From: Ariolimax columbianus
Lineage: Eukaryota; Mollusca; Gastropoda; Stylommatophora; Arionidae
Assembly: GCA_036924085.1 (NCBI GenBank)
Contig: JAVGWX010000002.1
Location: forward strand, 45,254,666 to 45,318,665
Reading direction: 5' to 3'
Length of the DNA stretch: 64,000 nt
The translations under genes were made by a program, and so were the position numbers. The notes beneath the pieces are model-generated. The model was given only the letters and a program-made list of their open reading frames with translations. It did not search any database and had not been told where the DNA came from. Shown here one piece after another: positions 17,876 through 30,800 of this stretch (its first letter is position 1; every line of letters starts with the position of its first letter).

Positions 17876-18097
17876 TAGGTGCAGTACCCGGCGTTGCCCG
17901 GGACAGTTATGTAAACATTAAACTTGCAGAGCCTTCTTACCAGGACTGCTACTTATCTTTACAATGCCGACTGTACTTCCTCCCAGTCCCCATAAGGTGT
18001 GACATTTCACAGTATTTCAGGTTATGCCCATCTGTCTCCCTTTCCCATACCTCCGCCCCACGTCAACAATCGATTTTCCCGCCCATCTTTAATTTTA
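17876..18097. other. spacer with CCCGGCGTTGCCCGGG hairpin
   Basis: A short GC-rich imperfect palindrome (about 17887-17902) sits in otherwise unremarkable DNA. No gene recognised. Confidence 0.4.
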
Positions 18098-18712
18098 AAC
18101 TCATCCCCCTCAAACTCATCCCCTTCAAACTCACTCACCCCCCTCAAACTCATCCCCCACAAATTTAACCCACTCAAACTCAACCCCTCAAACTCACCCC
18201 CTCAAACTCATCCCCCTCACTCATCCCCCTCAAACTCATCCCCCTCAAACTTATCCCACTCAAACTCACCCCCCCTCAAACTCATCCCCCTCAAACTCAT
18301 CCCCCTCAAACTCACCCCCCTCAAACTCATCCCCCTCACTCATCCCCCTCAAACTCATCCCCCTCAAACTCATCCCCATCAAACTCATCCCTCTCACTCA
18401 TCCCCCTCTCACTCATCCCCCTCTCACTCATCCCATTCTCACTCATCCCCCTCTCACTCATCCCCCTCTCACTCATCCCCCTTAAACTCATTCCCCTCAA
18501 ACTCATCCCCCTCAAACGGATCGCTCTCAAACTCATCCCCCTCACTCATTCCCCCTCATACTCATCCCCCTCACTCATCCCCCTCAAACTCATCCCCCTC
18601 ACTCATCCCCCTCAAACTTACCCCCCTCAAACTTACCCCCTTCAAACTTACCCCCTTCAAACTTTACCCCCTTCAAACTTACCCCTTTCAAACTTACCCT
18701 CCTCAAACTCTT
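18098..18712. repeat. 15-bp CTCAAACTCATCCCC-type array
   Basis: About 600 bp of a CTCAAACTCATCCCC unit, with shorter CTCACTCATCCCC variants in the middle and CTTCAAACTTACCCC variants near the end. The open frame across it is a by-product of a 15-bp, stop-free unit. Confidence 0.92.
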
Positions 18713-18884
18713 CCCTATGAAATAATCTCTCCCACCTGTCAACCTATACATCCCCTGTCCATTATTTCCCCCAACCCACCTACTTCCCGTCCATCTCTTC
18801 ACTCCTCAATCCCTCTGCATCTCCAGACCACCTCTCTCAATAATCCAAGACAAAAGCAGTTCCTATGTGTCAAGATGGGATATG
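18713..18884. other. pyrimidine-rich spacer
   Basis: Nothing recognised beyond composition. Confidence 0.35.
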
Positions 18885-18985
18885 AAGCGATGCAGGGATG
18901 TAGGAAAGCTACTGCAATCAGCCCCATAACGCCCTTTTCATGGCGCACACAAGAGTAAACACATTCATTCAACAACAACAATGTC
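18885..18985 (+). mobile_element. family A retroposon, tail fragment
   Basis: The segment holds a CGCCCTTTTCATGGCGCACA-like word and ends CATTCAACAACAACAATG, the reverse complement of the 2086 copy's left edge. It is therefore in the opposite orientation, with its (CAA)n tail at the right. Confidence 0.65.
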
Positions 18986-19660
18986 ATGTTGCACCCTAGT
19001 CTCTCGTCATGCTGCTAAAGGATTTCTAGAAATTTCTGGTAAATGTCTGGCTTACTGTTTCGTAGAAAGGTTATGGTCAATTGTTGAAAAGCATTCCAAG
19101 CTAACTTTTCATCAACTGTGAGGATATTATTAAAACGCTTATCTCGAAATATGCGGCGTATCTGACAAATATACGTACCTTGATTTTGACCGCATTGAGT
19201 CTTGGAAATTTCTCACGAAGGTAGAACAATCCTGCCCCCTTTCGATTCATGGCCTTTGCACAATTTTTCATTACTCCACATATGATGTGCAGATACGAGA
19301 GAACAAGTTCTTGCTGGATTCTACAAGCGGTTTGTTAAGAACATTCATTGTCCCCTGTTCAAGTGGTTGTCGTGGAGGCCTATAATTTTTCTTACAAAAA
19401 AAAAAGGAAGTCCTGGCTCGGCTGTTCCAGAGACAGGTGAAACAGCAAAACGTTGTGTAACCCTGCTGTAGCCCCACCAGTATGGCAATTACCTTCAGGT
19501 CACCACAAATATGACATTTATACTTGTCATAATTGATGACGTGTAACAGTTTCATGTTGTTATAAATTTCTTTCGTGTAGACTGCATACCCGAGTGGAAC
19601 AGATGGCAAAGCGTTGCCATTATGGAGCAGCACTGCCAGCTGTTAAGCTCAACTTGGACG
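18986..19660 (-). pseudogene. transposon-type ORF fragment, superfamily not named
   Basis: The minus strand reads LLHNGNALPSVPLGYAVYTK, NMKLLHVINYDKYKCHICGD, LKVIAILVGLQQGYTTFCCF, then TCLWNSRARTSF, REKFPRLNAVKIK and LTVDEKLAWNAFQQLTITFL, with several stops. This arrangement (ICGDLKV...GLQ.GYTKFCCFLC.WDSRA, then YLREKFP) is a protein I recognise as widely repeated in invertebrate genomes, probably transposon-encoded. I cannot name the superfamily with confidence. It is broken and partial. Confidence 0.6.
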
Positions 19661-19675
19661 AATCAGTGAAAAGTC

Positions 19676-19885
19676 TCGTCTTCTTCTTCTTCTTCTTCTT
19701 CTTCTTCTTCTTCTTCTTCTGCTTCTTCTTCTCCGTTCGTTCTCAATCTTCTGCTACCAGCCATGAACAGAGCTTGGCAAGTAGCAGGATGTAGTTCGGA
19801 GAACGGAATGCGTTTTGTCGTTAGTTTACACCTTGAATGCGATAATTGCACCTTTAGGTCCGACACATCCGTCTTCGACGAATAA
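19676..19885 (-). mobile_element. SINE B, 3' fragment
   Basis: (CTT)n at 19679-19728 is the reverse of a (GAA)n tail. It is followed by CGTTCGTTCTCAATCTTC, GCAGGATGTAGTTCGGAGAA and CGGAATGCGTTTTGTCG, the reverse complement of the 3' half of SINE B at 23530 and 39075. Confidence 0.8.
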
Positions 19886-21029
19886 CAGTCTCAAATCGTC
19901 GTCATTGTAGTCGATTTGTATTGCTGACATTAGACCCCAATATCAAAACAACCAAACAGGTTTTCTACCATCTTGAAAAATGGAAGCAGTTTTACTTTTT
20001 GCTAACTACGAAACATCAAAACACACAAACACACACACACACAAACAGAGATGCGCGCGCACGCACACGCACGCATTCTCTTTTAAAAGATTCCATCGCT
20101 GCAACCTGGACCACAGCAGATCTACTGAACATTTTGGCAACTCCAGATCTCTTAGATTATTCGAATCACTATCGGTAATTTTATGTGGTTGTGTAATAGC
20201 TACAAAATCAGGATTTCTTGGTATTGATTGTTTCATAGGTGATGGGTGTTCACTGGATTTACTTTTGTCTTCCCAGAGAATAAGAATCTTGTGAGTCAGG
20301 CACACGAATGCCTTTCAAATGAGGCACTTGGTGCATAGCAGAAGGAATTTTCGTATTGGTCTAAAGCTCCCCATTTTCTTTTTAGAAATAACCTTATCCA
20401 ATTGGAGAAATCTGTCATGCAAAAGTAACAATCATTAAGACGATTTGTCGGTCTGCTCCACACCGCTGGAATTACAAACAGCATTGATCGTCTTCTTTCG
20501 GTTCAAAGCAGCATCGCATAATCGTTGCGTAAGATTGACAACATATGTGTGGGGCCCAATACTTGTCCTGGTCACCGATCTCACAAGCAAAATACAAACT
20601 GTAAGCTTTCTTTATCATCTGTATAATGGGTTACCTTTGTGACAGCAAAGTAATTTGTTAGTAAATATAGCAAACACCACCCGTACTGTTCACTCATTCA
20701 CGAGACACATTGTCTGCACTCACAAAGAAAATAATGACAAGAAGGAAATATCGCGACAGCTGCGACAGATGATGTTCTCCAAATGACGCTCAAAGTTGTC
20801 AGTCCCCTGAGAAATTCCGCGCTTGATTTATTGAACTTCAGCCCATTCATTCCCGCCTAATCAAAATCCTAAACCCTCCCCTTCTCCCAATACCGACACC
20901 CCCCCCCCTTTTCCCCCACACCCCCCTCCCCTTACGTATATTCGTGATCACCATGTCACGTCTAAGTGTGTTTTAAAAATACAATATGAAATAACTCTTG
21001 TGAATTTTTCCCAGACTTCGCCAGATTCT
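19886..21029. other. unannotated spacer
   Basis: A (CA)n tract at about 20028-20044 with GC alternation following, and C-rich homopolymers at 20899-20930. No gene recognised. Confidence 0.35.
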
Positions 21030-21175
21030 CATTAACAGATGGGTCGGGTCGACTGGAAGAAGGAGTCAAACCATCACAAAACCTACGACATGCCCTGTCT
21101 GTTAAACCGAACCCGTCGTGACTTGAGACTGCACGTTGGGTTTGTAAACCAAGCTGCCAACCTCTTGACCCCCCC
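21030..21175 (-). mobile_element. tRNA-like SINE fragment, family D
   Basis: The words GGGTCGGGTCGACTGGAAGA, CGACATGCCCTGTCTGTTAA and CGTCGTGACTTGAGACTGC recur at about 40530-40590 and 46370-46460. The 46.4-kb copy contains GTGATTCGAACCTG, whose reverse complement CAGGTTCGAATCAC is box-B like. The head would therefore lie at the right end on the minus strand. A poly-C tract abuts it. Confidence 0.5.
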
Positions 21176-21775
21176 CCCCCCACCCCCCTCCTCACTCCCA
21201 AAAAGAGAAAGTCAGTAAAGAGAGAAGAAGTTAGATATAATTGTAAAATAAAATGTGGCAGATAATGAAGGTGACTGAATATTTAAAAGTATAAAAATGT
21301 TACAAAACTGTCAGTTACAACTGAAACAGTTTCAAGTATCTTATCTACACACTCAGAAGATTGCAGATCTACGGCAATAGTTGTAATGACTGCCACAATA
21401 GACTAATAGCATTCTTCACTTATATGTGGGTACGCCTCTAAATCTTCTACTTCTATGCCCTTGTATCGTTAGATCCCGCGAGAAGGGTATAGTTTCTAGT
21501 GCGTGCCAAACGTTTCGCCAATGATGATGTCGCTCCATATTTCTACAGTATCTCACTTACACTTTGTATCCATCATTTTCTGTTTCCTTCTTGTCTGGTG
21601 TATATCCGTACAGCAGTTAGATTTGGTTAAGTATATTTCTGAGGTTGCAGCAAAGATGGTGATACAACCGGCTGCGGGTCTACATTGCTCTGCTGTTTCA
21701 GTTCACTATGGATGCCTCCACACCACGGATTTGCCTTTAATTCACCTTAGTCGACGACTTACACGTGTGTACTAT
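21176..21775. other. spacer upstream of the 27-bp array
   Basis: No gene recognised. CATCACCTTAGTCGACGACTTACAC-type sequence (about 21738-21765) resembles 43410-43440, a short dispersed match. Confidence 0.35.
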
Positions 21776-21779
21776 TTAG

Positions 21780-22107
21780 GGAGAGTTGGTATACAAGTAC
21801 TATTTAAGAGAGTTGGTATAAAAGTACTATTTAAGAGTGTTGGTATAAAAGTACTATTTAAGAGAGTGGGTATAAAAGTACTATTTAATAGAGTTGGTAT
21901 AAAAGTACTATTTAAGAGAGTTGGTATAAAAGTACTATTTAAGAGAGTGGGTATAAAAGTACTATTTAATAGAGTTGGTATAAAAGTACTATTTAAGAGA
22001 GTTGGTATAAAAGTACTATTTAAGAGAGTGGGTATAAAAGTACTATTTAATAGAGTTGGTATAAAAGTACTATTCAAGAGAGTTGATAAAAAAGTACTAT
22101 TTATCAA
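21780..22107. repeat. 27-bp array, 12 copies, with higher-order structure
   Basis: The unit is GTTGGTATAAAAGTACTATT plus TAAGAGA. One frame reads VGIKVLFKR in every copy. In the middle, the order KR, KR (GTGGGT variant), NR repeats three times, an 81-bp higher-order period. The 218-residue open frame spanning it (21503-22159) starts in non-repetitive DNA but resembles no protein family I know. Confidence 0.92.
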
Positions 22108-22378
22108 TAATCTTGTCTTCACTGTGATGTCTGTGTGTTTTAATAATGGTAAGAGTTGATAGGAAACTGTATTTACTTTCTGGATTCTCTAAAATAATGA
22201 GCTAAACAATACAAAGATAAATGAGCTAAGCGGATTGTCCTGTACAAAGTGTCACAGGTTCCAAAGAACTGTGGGGCAGTGGATTCCGTATAATTGCCAC
22301 ATTCATGTCAACGAATAAGTCGATACAGTGTCAAAAGAGGGTGTCAAGTTATCTGAACCTGATTTTTATAAATAATTT

Positions 22379-22484
22379 ACGAAGAGTTTAACAGGTTCAC
22401 GAAGAGTTTAACAGGTTCACGAAGAGTTTAACAGGTTCACGAAGAGTTTAACAGGTTCACGAAGAGTTTAACAGGTTCACGAAG
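22379..22484. repeat. 20-bp array, five copies
   Basis: The unit CGAAGAGTTTAACAGGTTCA is repeated five times almost without change; the sixth is truncated. Confidence 0.93.
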
Positions 22485-23529
22485 AGTATATACAACAAAA
22501 CAAGAACAAGTGCAATACAGAGCATTAAGACACAGCCAACTCTAAAGTAGACCATGATCCAGGTTACCAATAAATGGTGCATATTTTCAGTGAGTGAATA
22601 GCCACGGGTGGTCGAGTGGTTTAAATATATCGGGTCTCTTTGTCAATGTGGCATGAGTTCACAAATTCTGTAAGACCTATATTATTTTAATATCAGAGAT
22701 AAAATAAGAAACATTGGCTGCACATTGCTTGGCGACTGTCTTGACAAATGGCCCTTTATTACTCAGCCTTATAAATCTCCACGGCAGGATCTATCATTGT
22801 GAATAAAAGCTAAATTATAGGCCTTCAAAATATAGTTTTATTACTGACACAACAGAAGAGACCATTACTGAACTTCAAAAGCAAAGAATGAGAAGGCCAA
22901 AGAAAAACACATGGCAAAGAACAATGGAGGCTAAGGTAACTGGAGTTTCGTAGGCGGAGACCGAGAAGGTATGTATATATACCTAAAAATGTTAGCTTGA
23001 CGAGAAAAAAAAAATCAATTTTAAATCGTTACTACATAACGACTCACGCACGATTTGTAATATTACGGTTCGAATAGATTGTACATATTAATCTAAATGA
23101 ACCTCCACTGCCACAATTTAAACCTACTAAGGCCATCGATATTAAATGTGCTAAAATTACCACGAATGTTCAAAGACACAAACGCCATGCCTCTGACAGC
23201 AGTGCATTTTCTCTCAAGAAGAAATATACTAATACTCTGGCAGTAATACATACATTTTGGCTTGGTAAGCATTGTTATGCAGAAATAAAGGTGCATTACT
23301 GCCTAGTTTAAATTTCTTAACATAAATTGCATGACTGTAGTCCGACTGGTGAAATTGTTGACTGACTGGTAAACCACCTTAAAATTTGTCACGCCCGGTA
23401 TATATATATATATAAATCCGCAGCTGAGTAACATTTGCAGCTGTATATTTCTATGGAATATAAATGTACACGTGCAATGAAGTGATTAAAGTCCAAGACT
23501 TTGACAATAAACGCAAGGAAGGGATCAAG
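22485..23529. other. AT-rich spacer with one tRNA-like segment
   Basis: At about 22606-22670, GGTGGTCGAGTGGTTTAAAT resembles box A and GAGTTCACAAATTC is a poor box B, perhaps a decayed SINE head. (TA)n at 23400-23414. No gene recognised. Confidence 0.4.
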
Positions 23530-23865
23530 GTGCTGAGCTGCAGTGGTCAGCAACCCATAGCTGACTGCTAGCGTCAGGGCCAGCGAACCAGAGCTGCCAA
23601 GACCCTTCTACACCTCCACGCGGTGATCCTGGATAACAGGCTGCAGCAGGGCAGACTGGCTAAGGAGAAGGGATCGAAGAGGGAATGATAACCCGGCACT
23701 CAAAATATTCTTGCTGAAGTCGGATGTGTTGGACCGAAAGGTACAGATATCTACGACACAACGCATTCCGTTCTCTGGACTACATTCTGCTACTTAAGCC
23801 CTTTCATGGTTTGGTAGTGGGAGATTGAGAACGAACGAAGAAGAAGAAGAAAGAAGAAACGCAAG
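23530..23865 (+). mobile_element. SINE B copy, (GAA)n tailed
   Basis: Near-identical to 39075-39415 over about 330 bp. It holds CAGTGGTCAGCAACCCATAG, CCTCCACGCGGTGATCCTGG, GCTGAAGTCGGATGTGTTGG and GGACTACATTCTGCTACTTA, then (GAA)n. The 39.1-kb copy includes a 13-bp CAGTCAAGCTGTA stretch that is missing here. No obvious Pol III boxes at the left edge, so the 5' end is uncertain. Confidence 0.85.
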
Positions 23866-24094
23866 GAAAAGAAATCAGAGTCAAAAGAGATGCGATTCTT
23901 AAGAAAGGAGAAACAAATATCCGCGTCTGGTCAGAAAATCAATGGAGGACTTTCTCAAGGAAGGAAGCTGGCAATTTATCATCAAGATGAGACATGGACT
24001 TCCCAAGGTGGATAATAAATTGAGAACTGTTACAAGGTAGTGTAACAAATATCACATTCAAAGAAACAAAATTAGAAATACAGATAGACATATC
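23866..24094. other. unannotated spacer
   Basis: Nothing recognised. Confidence 0.35.
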
Positions 24095-26720
24095 GGTACA
24101 CAATAATCGGCAGATAGACTGATTGGAATGGAAGACAGATCGACAGAAAGATCGACGGACAGGCAGACAGACCGGCAGACGGAAGCCAGACAGACCGGCA
24201 GGCAGACAGACAGACAGATCGACACACAAACAGATCGACAGACAGACAGACGGATCGGCAGACAGATAGGCAGGAAAACAGATCGTCAGACAGACAGATA
24301 GACTGAGTGGTACAGATACACACATATAATAAGACGGACGGGCAGGTCAGCACACACACACATAGATCGGCAGAAATATATGCTGACAGACACAACGACC
24401 GACCGACCGACAGAAAAGCAGACAGATGACAGATCGACAGACTGATCGACAGACTGATCGACGGACTGATCGACGGACTGATCGACGGACGGATCGACTG
24501 ACGGATCGACTGACGGATCGACGGACGGATCGGCGGACGGATCGACAGACATATTGACTGACAGACAGACAAACACATTGATTGATTGACTGATAGACAG
24601 ACAGATTAACTGACATACATGTTGATCGACAGACATATTGACCTACAGATATATTGACCGACAGACATATTGACCGACAGAGATTTTGGTAGATAGAGAT
24701 ATTGGCAGACAAACATATTGGCATACAGACGGGTTGACAGACAGAATGACAGACTGACAGACAGACAGACAGACTGACAGACAGACAGATTGACAGACAG
24801 ATTGACAGATAGATTGACAGACAGACAGATAGATAGACAGACAAATAGACAGACAGACATATCAACAGACAGACATACATACATATCGACAGACACAGCC
24901 AGACATATCGACAGACAGATTGACAGTCTTAAATATCGACAGACAGACATATCGACAGCCATATCGACAGCCATATCGACAGACATATCGACAGACATAT
25001 CGACAGAAATATCGACAGAAATATCGACAGATACATCGTCAGATATATCGTCAGACACAAACAGACGTATCGACAGACACAGTCAGACGTATCGACAGAC
25101 AGACATATCAACAGACTGACATATCAACAGACACAGACAGAGATATCGACAGAAACAGGCAGCCATATCGACATTCAGATTGCCAAACCGACATATCGAC
25201 AGACAGACATATATCGACAGACATAGAAAGACATATCGACAGTCACATTGACAGACAGACGTTTCGTCAGAAACAGACACACATATCGGCAAACAGAAAT
25301 ATCGACAGACATACAAATCGACAGACAGACAGACATATCTACAGACAGACATATTAGCATACAGACAAATTGACAGATATACATATTGACAGACAGACAC
25401 ATTGACAGACAGACACATTGACAGACAGCCAAATCAACAGACAGACATGAATATTGACAGACAGACAGACATATCGACAGACAGGTATACATCGACATAC
25501 AGTCATATATCGACAGACAGTCATAAATCGACATACAGACATATCGATATATCGACTTAAATAAAGCAGATAGACAGACAGGGAGACAGACAGGCAGATA
25601 GACTGGCAGTCTTGCAGACAGGCAGGCAGACAGGCAGGCAGGCAGATAGGCGGACAGACATATATATCCAGATTGACGGACAGACATCCAGATTGACAGA
25701 CATCCAGATTGACAGACATACATATTTACAGACAGATTGATAGGCAGATTTACATACATATCGACAGACGGGTCGACAGAGGGAATGACAGGCGAAATTA
25801 CCGACAGGATGACAGACGGAATTACAGACAGTTCGACAGCCAGATTTACAGCCAAATACGTATACAGATAGACAGATATATTGTCAGACAGACATATCAA
25901 CAGATACAAACAGACATATCGACAGACAGATTGACAGTCTTAAATATCGACAGACAGACATATTGTCAGACATACATATCGAAAGACACAAACAGACGTA
26001 TCGACAAACATATCGACAGACACAAAAAGATGTAGCGACAAACAAACATATAGACAGTTCGACAGACACAGACAGACATATCGACAGATAGACACAGACA
26101 GTCATATCGGACAAACATATCGACAGACACAAAAAGATGTAGCGACAAACAAACATATAGACAGTTCGACAGACACAGACAGACATATCGACAGATAGAC
26201 ACAGACAGTCATATCGACAGACACAGACATACATATCGACAGACATACATATCTACAGACATACATATTGACAGACAGACATATTGACAGACATACAAAT
26301 TGACAGACATACAAATTGACAGACATACACATTGACAGACATACATATTGACAGACAAACACATTGACAGACAGGCACATTGGCAGACAGACACATTGAC
26401 AGACAGACACATTGACAGACAGCCACATCGACAGATAGACATATATCGACAGACAGACATATCGACAGACAGACATATCGACAGATCAACATAAGGCAGG
26501 TAGACATACACGGAGACAGACCGGCATATAGACTGGCAGTCTTGCAGACAGGCAGTCTTGCAGACAGGCAGATAGACGGACAGACAGACAGACAGATAGG
26601 CATCTCAACATATAGGCAGATAGGCATATCTACAGATATGCATATAGGCAGATATGCAGATAGGTATGTCGACAGATATGCAGAAAGACAGACATATCGA
26701 CTGACTTACTGACTGACTGC
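24095..26720. repeat. 2.6-kb GACA/GATA-type satellite
   Basis: Continuous degenerate repeats built from GACAGACAGACATATCGACA-like words, with local variants: GATCGACGGACT near 24450-24540, GACAGCCATATC near 24950, and ACATTGACAGAC near 26300-26420. A segment of about 100 bp at 25990-26090 is repeated at 26110-26210. All cysteine-rich or CLSV-type frames across it are repeat artefacts. Confidence 0.95.
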
Positions 26721-26744
26721 ATTGCGTGCATACATAATTAAGAT

Positions 26745-27440
26745 TGCCTTATCCGCATACATACACTCACATACACACACGTACATGCACACACACACAC
26801 ACACACTTACACACACATACATGCTCGCAGACACACACACACGTACATGCACGCCCACACACAAGTACATGCATGCACACACACACGTACATGCACATAC
26901 ACATACACACACATATGCACGCACACACATACATGCACACACACATACATGCACACACATACATGCACACACACATACATGCACACATACATGCACACAC
27001 ACATATATGCATGAACACACAAGCACGCACACACATGCACGCACACACAAACACACACGTACATGCACACGTACGCACACATGCACGCACACGCACACAC
27101 ACACACGTACATGCACACACACATTCACACACACATACATGCATGCACAAACACACACATAAATGCGCACACACACACATACATGCACACACACTTACAT
27201 ACATATCAGCACATACAAACATATCAGCACACGATACATATCAGAACACACATACATATCAGCACACACATGCATATCAGCAAACACAGACATATCAGCA
27301 CACACAGACATATCAGCACACACAGACATATCAGCACACACAGGCATATCAGCACACACAGGCATATCAGCACACACAGGCATATCAGCACACACAGACC
27401 GATCGGCTCACAGAAAGATCGGCTCACATTCAGACCGGCA
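26745..27440. repeat. (CA)-rich ACACATACATGC array and 18-bp ACATATCAGCACACACAG array
   Basis: 26750-27195 consists of CACACACATACATGCACA-like words. From about 27200 a regular 18-bp unit ACATATCAGCACACACAG takes over for roughly 12 copies, grading into CGGCTCACAG variants near 27410. Confidence 0.93.
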
Positions 27441-27552
27441 CACAGACATGTACAAAGATAGTTCCTACAACATTATATGAATATAAATTTAGAAAATGTG
27501 GTACAACCAACACATTGTATGTAAAATTAAGGTTGCAAGAGCCAGCTTGAAT
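27441..27552. other. short non-repetitive spacer
   Basis: Nothing recognised. Confidence 0.35.
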
Positions 27553-27899
27553 CGTAGATATATAGTGAGAGAGGCAGCTAGACTCGTAGATAGATAGTGG
27601 GAGAGGCAGACTCGTAGACAGATAGTGGGAGAGACAGACTCGTAGATATATAGTGGGAGAGGCAGCTAGACTCGTAGATAGATAGTGGGAGAGGCAGACT
27701 TGTAGACAGATAGTGGGAGAGACAGACTCGTAGATAGATAGTAAGAGCGGCAGCTAGACTCGTAGATAGATAGTGGGAGAGGCAGACTCGTAGATAGATA
27801 GTGGGAGAGGCAGACTTGTAGATATATAATGGGAGAGGCAGACTCGTAGATAGTTAGTGGGAGAGGCAGTTAGACTCGTAGATAGAGAGAGACAGACTC
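27553..27899. repeat. 28-bp array, left part
   Basis: The unit is based on GACTCGTAGATAGATAGTGG followed by GAGAGGCA, with a variant carrying an extra GCTA. The array stops at 27899 and resumes at 30995 on the far side of a LINE. Confidence 0.92.
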
Positions 27900-30800
27900 T
27901 TAACTTAACTTAACGTCTTTATACTGGTTTAGAAGACTCTGCAGAGTCTGTATACAACCATTTCCATTAACATCACATTGCTCTAAAAGCTGTACGCATC
28001 CAATTTATTCTTAAATGCATTAACCGTCCCAGGCTCCACTAGCTCTTTTGGCAATGCATTACAAGCATTCACAACTCTCTGGCTAAAAAAATACTTCCTA
28101 ATATCTAATCTGGACTTCTCCTTGGTCAACTTGTAGCTGTGCCCTCTTGTTCTTGTTGGTGGTTGTATTTTTAAAAAACAATTTGTTATAGTCTAATTTG
28201 TCCATTCTTCTGATCATCTTATACACCTGTATTAAGTCACCACGAATTCTTCTGTCTTCTAGACACTGTAAGCCGGTTTTTAAAAATCTTTCTTCATAAC
28301 TGTAATTCTAGAATCCCACTATCAGATTTGTCGCTTTTTTTTGGTATTCTTTCCAGCATGTTTATATCCCCTCTCTGATAAGGACTCCACACCTGTACAC
28401 AGTACTCCAATCTAGATCTAACTAATGCTTTATACAGTTTGACTATCACTTCCTTGCTCCTATATTTAATATTTCTTTTTATCATCCCTAACATTGCATT
28501 TGCCTTTTTTTACTGCTACCTTAACTTGCTCACTCACCTTACATGTAGGATCTATTATAACCCCTAAGTCCCTTTCTTTATCTATCTTTCTAATATTGTT
28601 CTCACCCATTCTGTAATTATGTTCCATATTGGATCTACCCATGTGCATGACTGTACATTTATCTACATTAAACTCCATTTGCCAGATTTCAGACCATTCT
28701 CGAATTTGATCTAAATCCGACCTCAATATATCCACTTCTGCTTTAGATGAGACACTACTGCATAGTTTTGTGTCATCAGCAAATTTTGCAATCATGGATC
28801 CAATACCTATGTCCAAATCATTTATATATATCAAGAATAAAATTGGTCCCAAAACCGAGCTCTGTGGCACTCCACTTTTCACTTCACACCACTCAGAGTA
28901 CTCCTTATTTATACCCACCCTTTGCCTTCTTCCCGTTATCCAATTTTCAATTTAATTGGCAACTTCCCCACCTATTCTATGTCATTTTAACTTTCTAAAT
29001 AATCTTTGACGAGGTACTCTTTTAAAGGCCTTTGCGAAATCCAGATAAATAACGTCCACTGGCTCCCCCTATCTAACATTTTGGTAACCTCCTCCATGAA
29101 TTATAATAGATTTGTTAAGCATGATCTCCCCCTGGTAAACCCATGCTGACTATTTCTAATTATATTAAATTTGTCTAAATGCATTACAATGTTTTCTTTG
29201 GTTATTGACTCTAACAATTTACAGACTATGCTCGTTAAGCTCACAGGTCTGTAGTTTGCTGGATCTGCTTTTTTGCCCTTTTTGAATAAGGGGATCACTT
29301 CCGCATCTTTCCAATCCCGTGGAACAATCCCTTGTGCAAGTGATTGAGAACATAATATAGCCAATGGTTTTGCTAATTGGTCTCTAATTTCAAACAGCAA
29401 TTTTGGATGAATACCATCTTGACCTGGACATTTATCCACTTTCAACCCCTCCAATTTTTAAAAAACCATTTCCTCTGTAATACAGATTGATCCTAATCCT
29501 GCTGTATCCATGTCTCTTTGAAAAATATCTACAGGCTCATGGATCTTGGAGCAGTCCTCTTTTGTGTACACTGTGCCAAAGTAGTGATTGAATAGATTTG
29601 CTGCCTCTCTATTTTCACTTATTTTTTTCCCTGTGCTGTCTATGAGAGGGCCTACTTTGTCCTTCGATCTCTGTTTATTTCTAATATAAGAGAAGAAGCT
29701 TTTACTATCAGTCTTGATCATATGAGCAAGTTTCTTTTCGAAGTCTATTTTTGCTGTTTTATTCACTTTCTGAGATATGTATTGCTTGTCTAAATATTTT
29801 AAATATGTTTCTTTTGATTTACCTGCCTCTATATATTTTTTCCATGCTTTAGTTTTAGCTCTTCTACATTTAACAACAATTCTAGTTATCCACTGTTTAC
29901 GCTTGAGTTTTACCTCCCTATATGGAACACATTCCTCTTTTAACGTTCCGATAACTATTTTAAAACTCTCCCCCTCCTGTTCAAAACCTGTTCCTTCGAC
30001 AATATCTTCCCAGATTGTGTGGTTCGCTGCTTCTTTCATCCTCTTAACATCTGTCTTAGAGTAGTCATATGTTCGCGTGTTTATGTTTACTTCTTTCCCT
30101 GCAATAAGATCCCATCGGATGATTTAATGGTCACTTGAGCCAAACAGTTCGCCAACGGTTACGTTTTCAATCATATTTTCCTCTGTTGTAAAAACTAGGT
30201 CGAGTATGTTTTTGCCTCTGGTGGCTGCTTCTTCATGTTGAATTAAAAAATTGTCAGTTATGCACTTAACAAAAGGTTTTGACTCTACAAGTGCTTCTGC
30301 CATATCCCATTTTATTTCTGGAAAGTTGAAATCCCCCATTAATAATAATTTCCTATCACTTGCCTTTGTTATGCTACTAATCAGCTCCTCATCTTCCTCC
30401 TTTTGACTTGATGGACATCTATAGCATTCTCCAATCACTGTTTTTTCACAACCACTTTCTATTTCACCCCATACACTTTAATTTTTGTTACCACATGATA
30501 AATCCTCTCTGCTCGTTATATTAACATAATTTATACAGTATAATAAAACACCCCCCACGCCCCTTAGCCTTGTCTCCAACTATCCTATCCTTCCTTAACA
30601 TTGTATATCCCTCTATTTCAAATTCACCATCTGCAGTGTCCTCATATGCCCATGATTCTGTTAACCCTATTATATCTGGTTTTTCTTCCTCTACATACAG
30701 TTCCAACTCTTCTCTTTTATTTACTATGCTTTTCACATTTGCATAAAAACATTTTAGTTTGCAATTTTGTTGTTTTTCCACTTTTTGCTTTTGCTGCATC

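Noticed and set aside
21780..22107. A cluster of promoters
   Set aside because: TATAAAA occurs only because it is part of the tandem unit; no gene follows.
24095..27440. Cysteine- or histidine-rich proteins on both strands
   Set aside because: Long frames arise because GACA and CA repeats lack stops in some frames; both strands and several frames are open at once.
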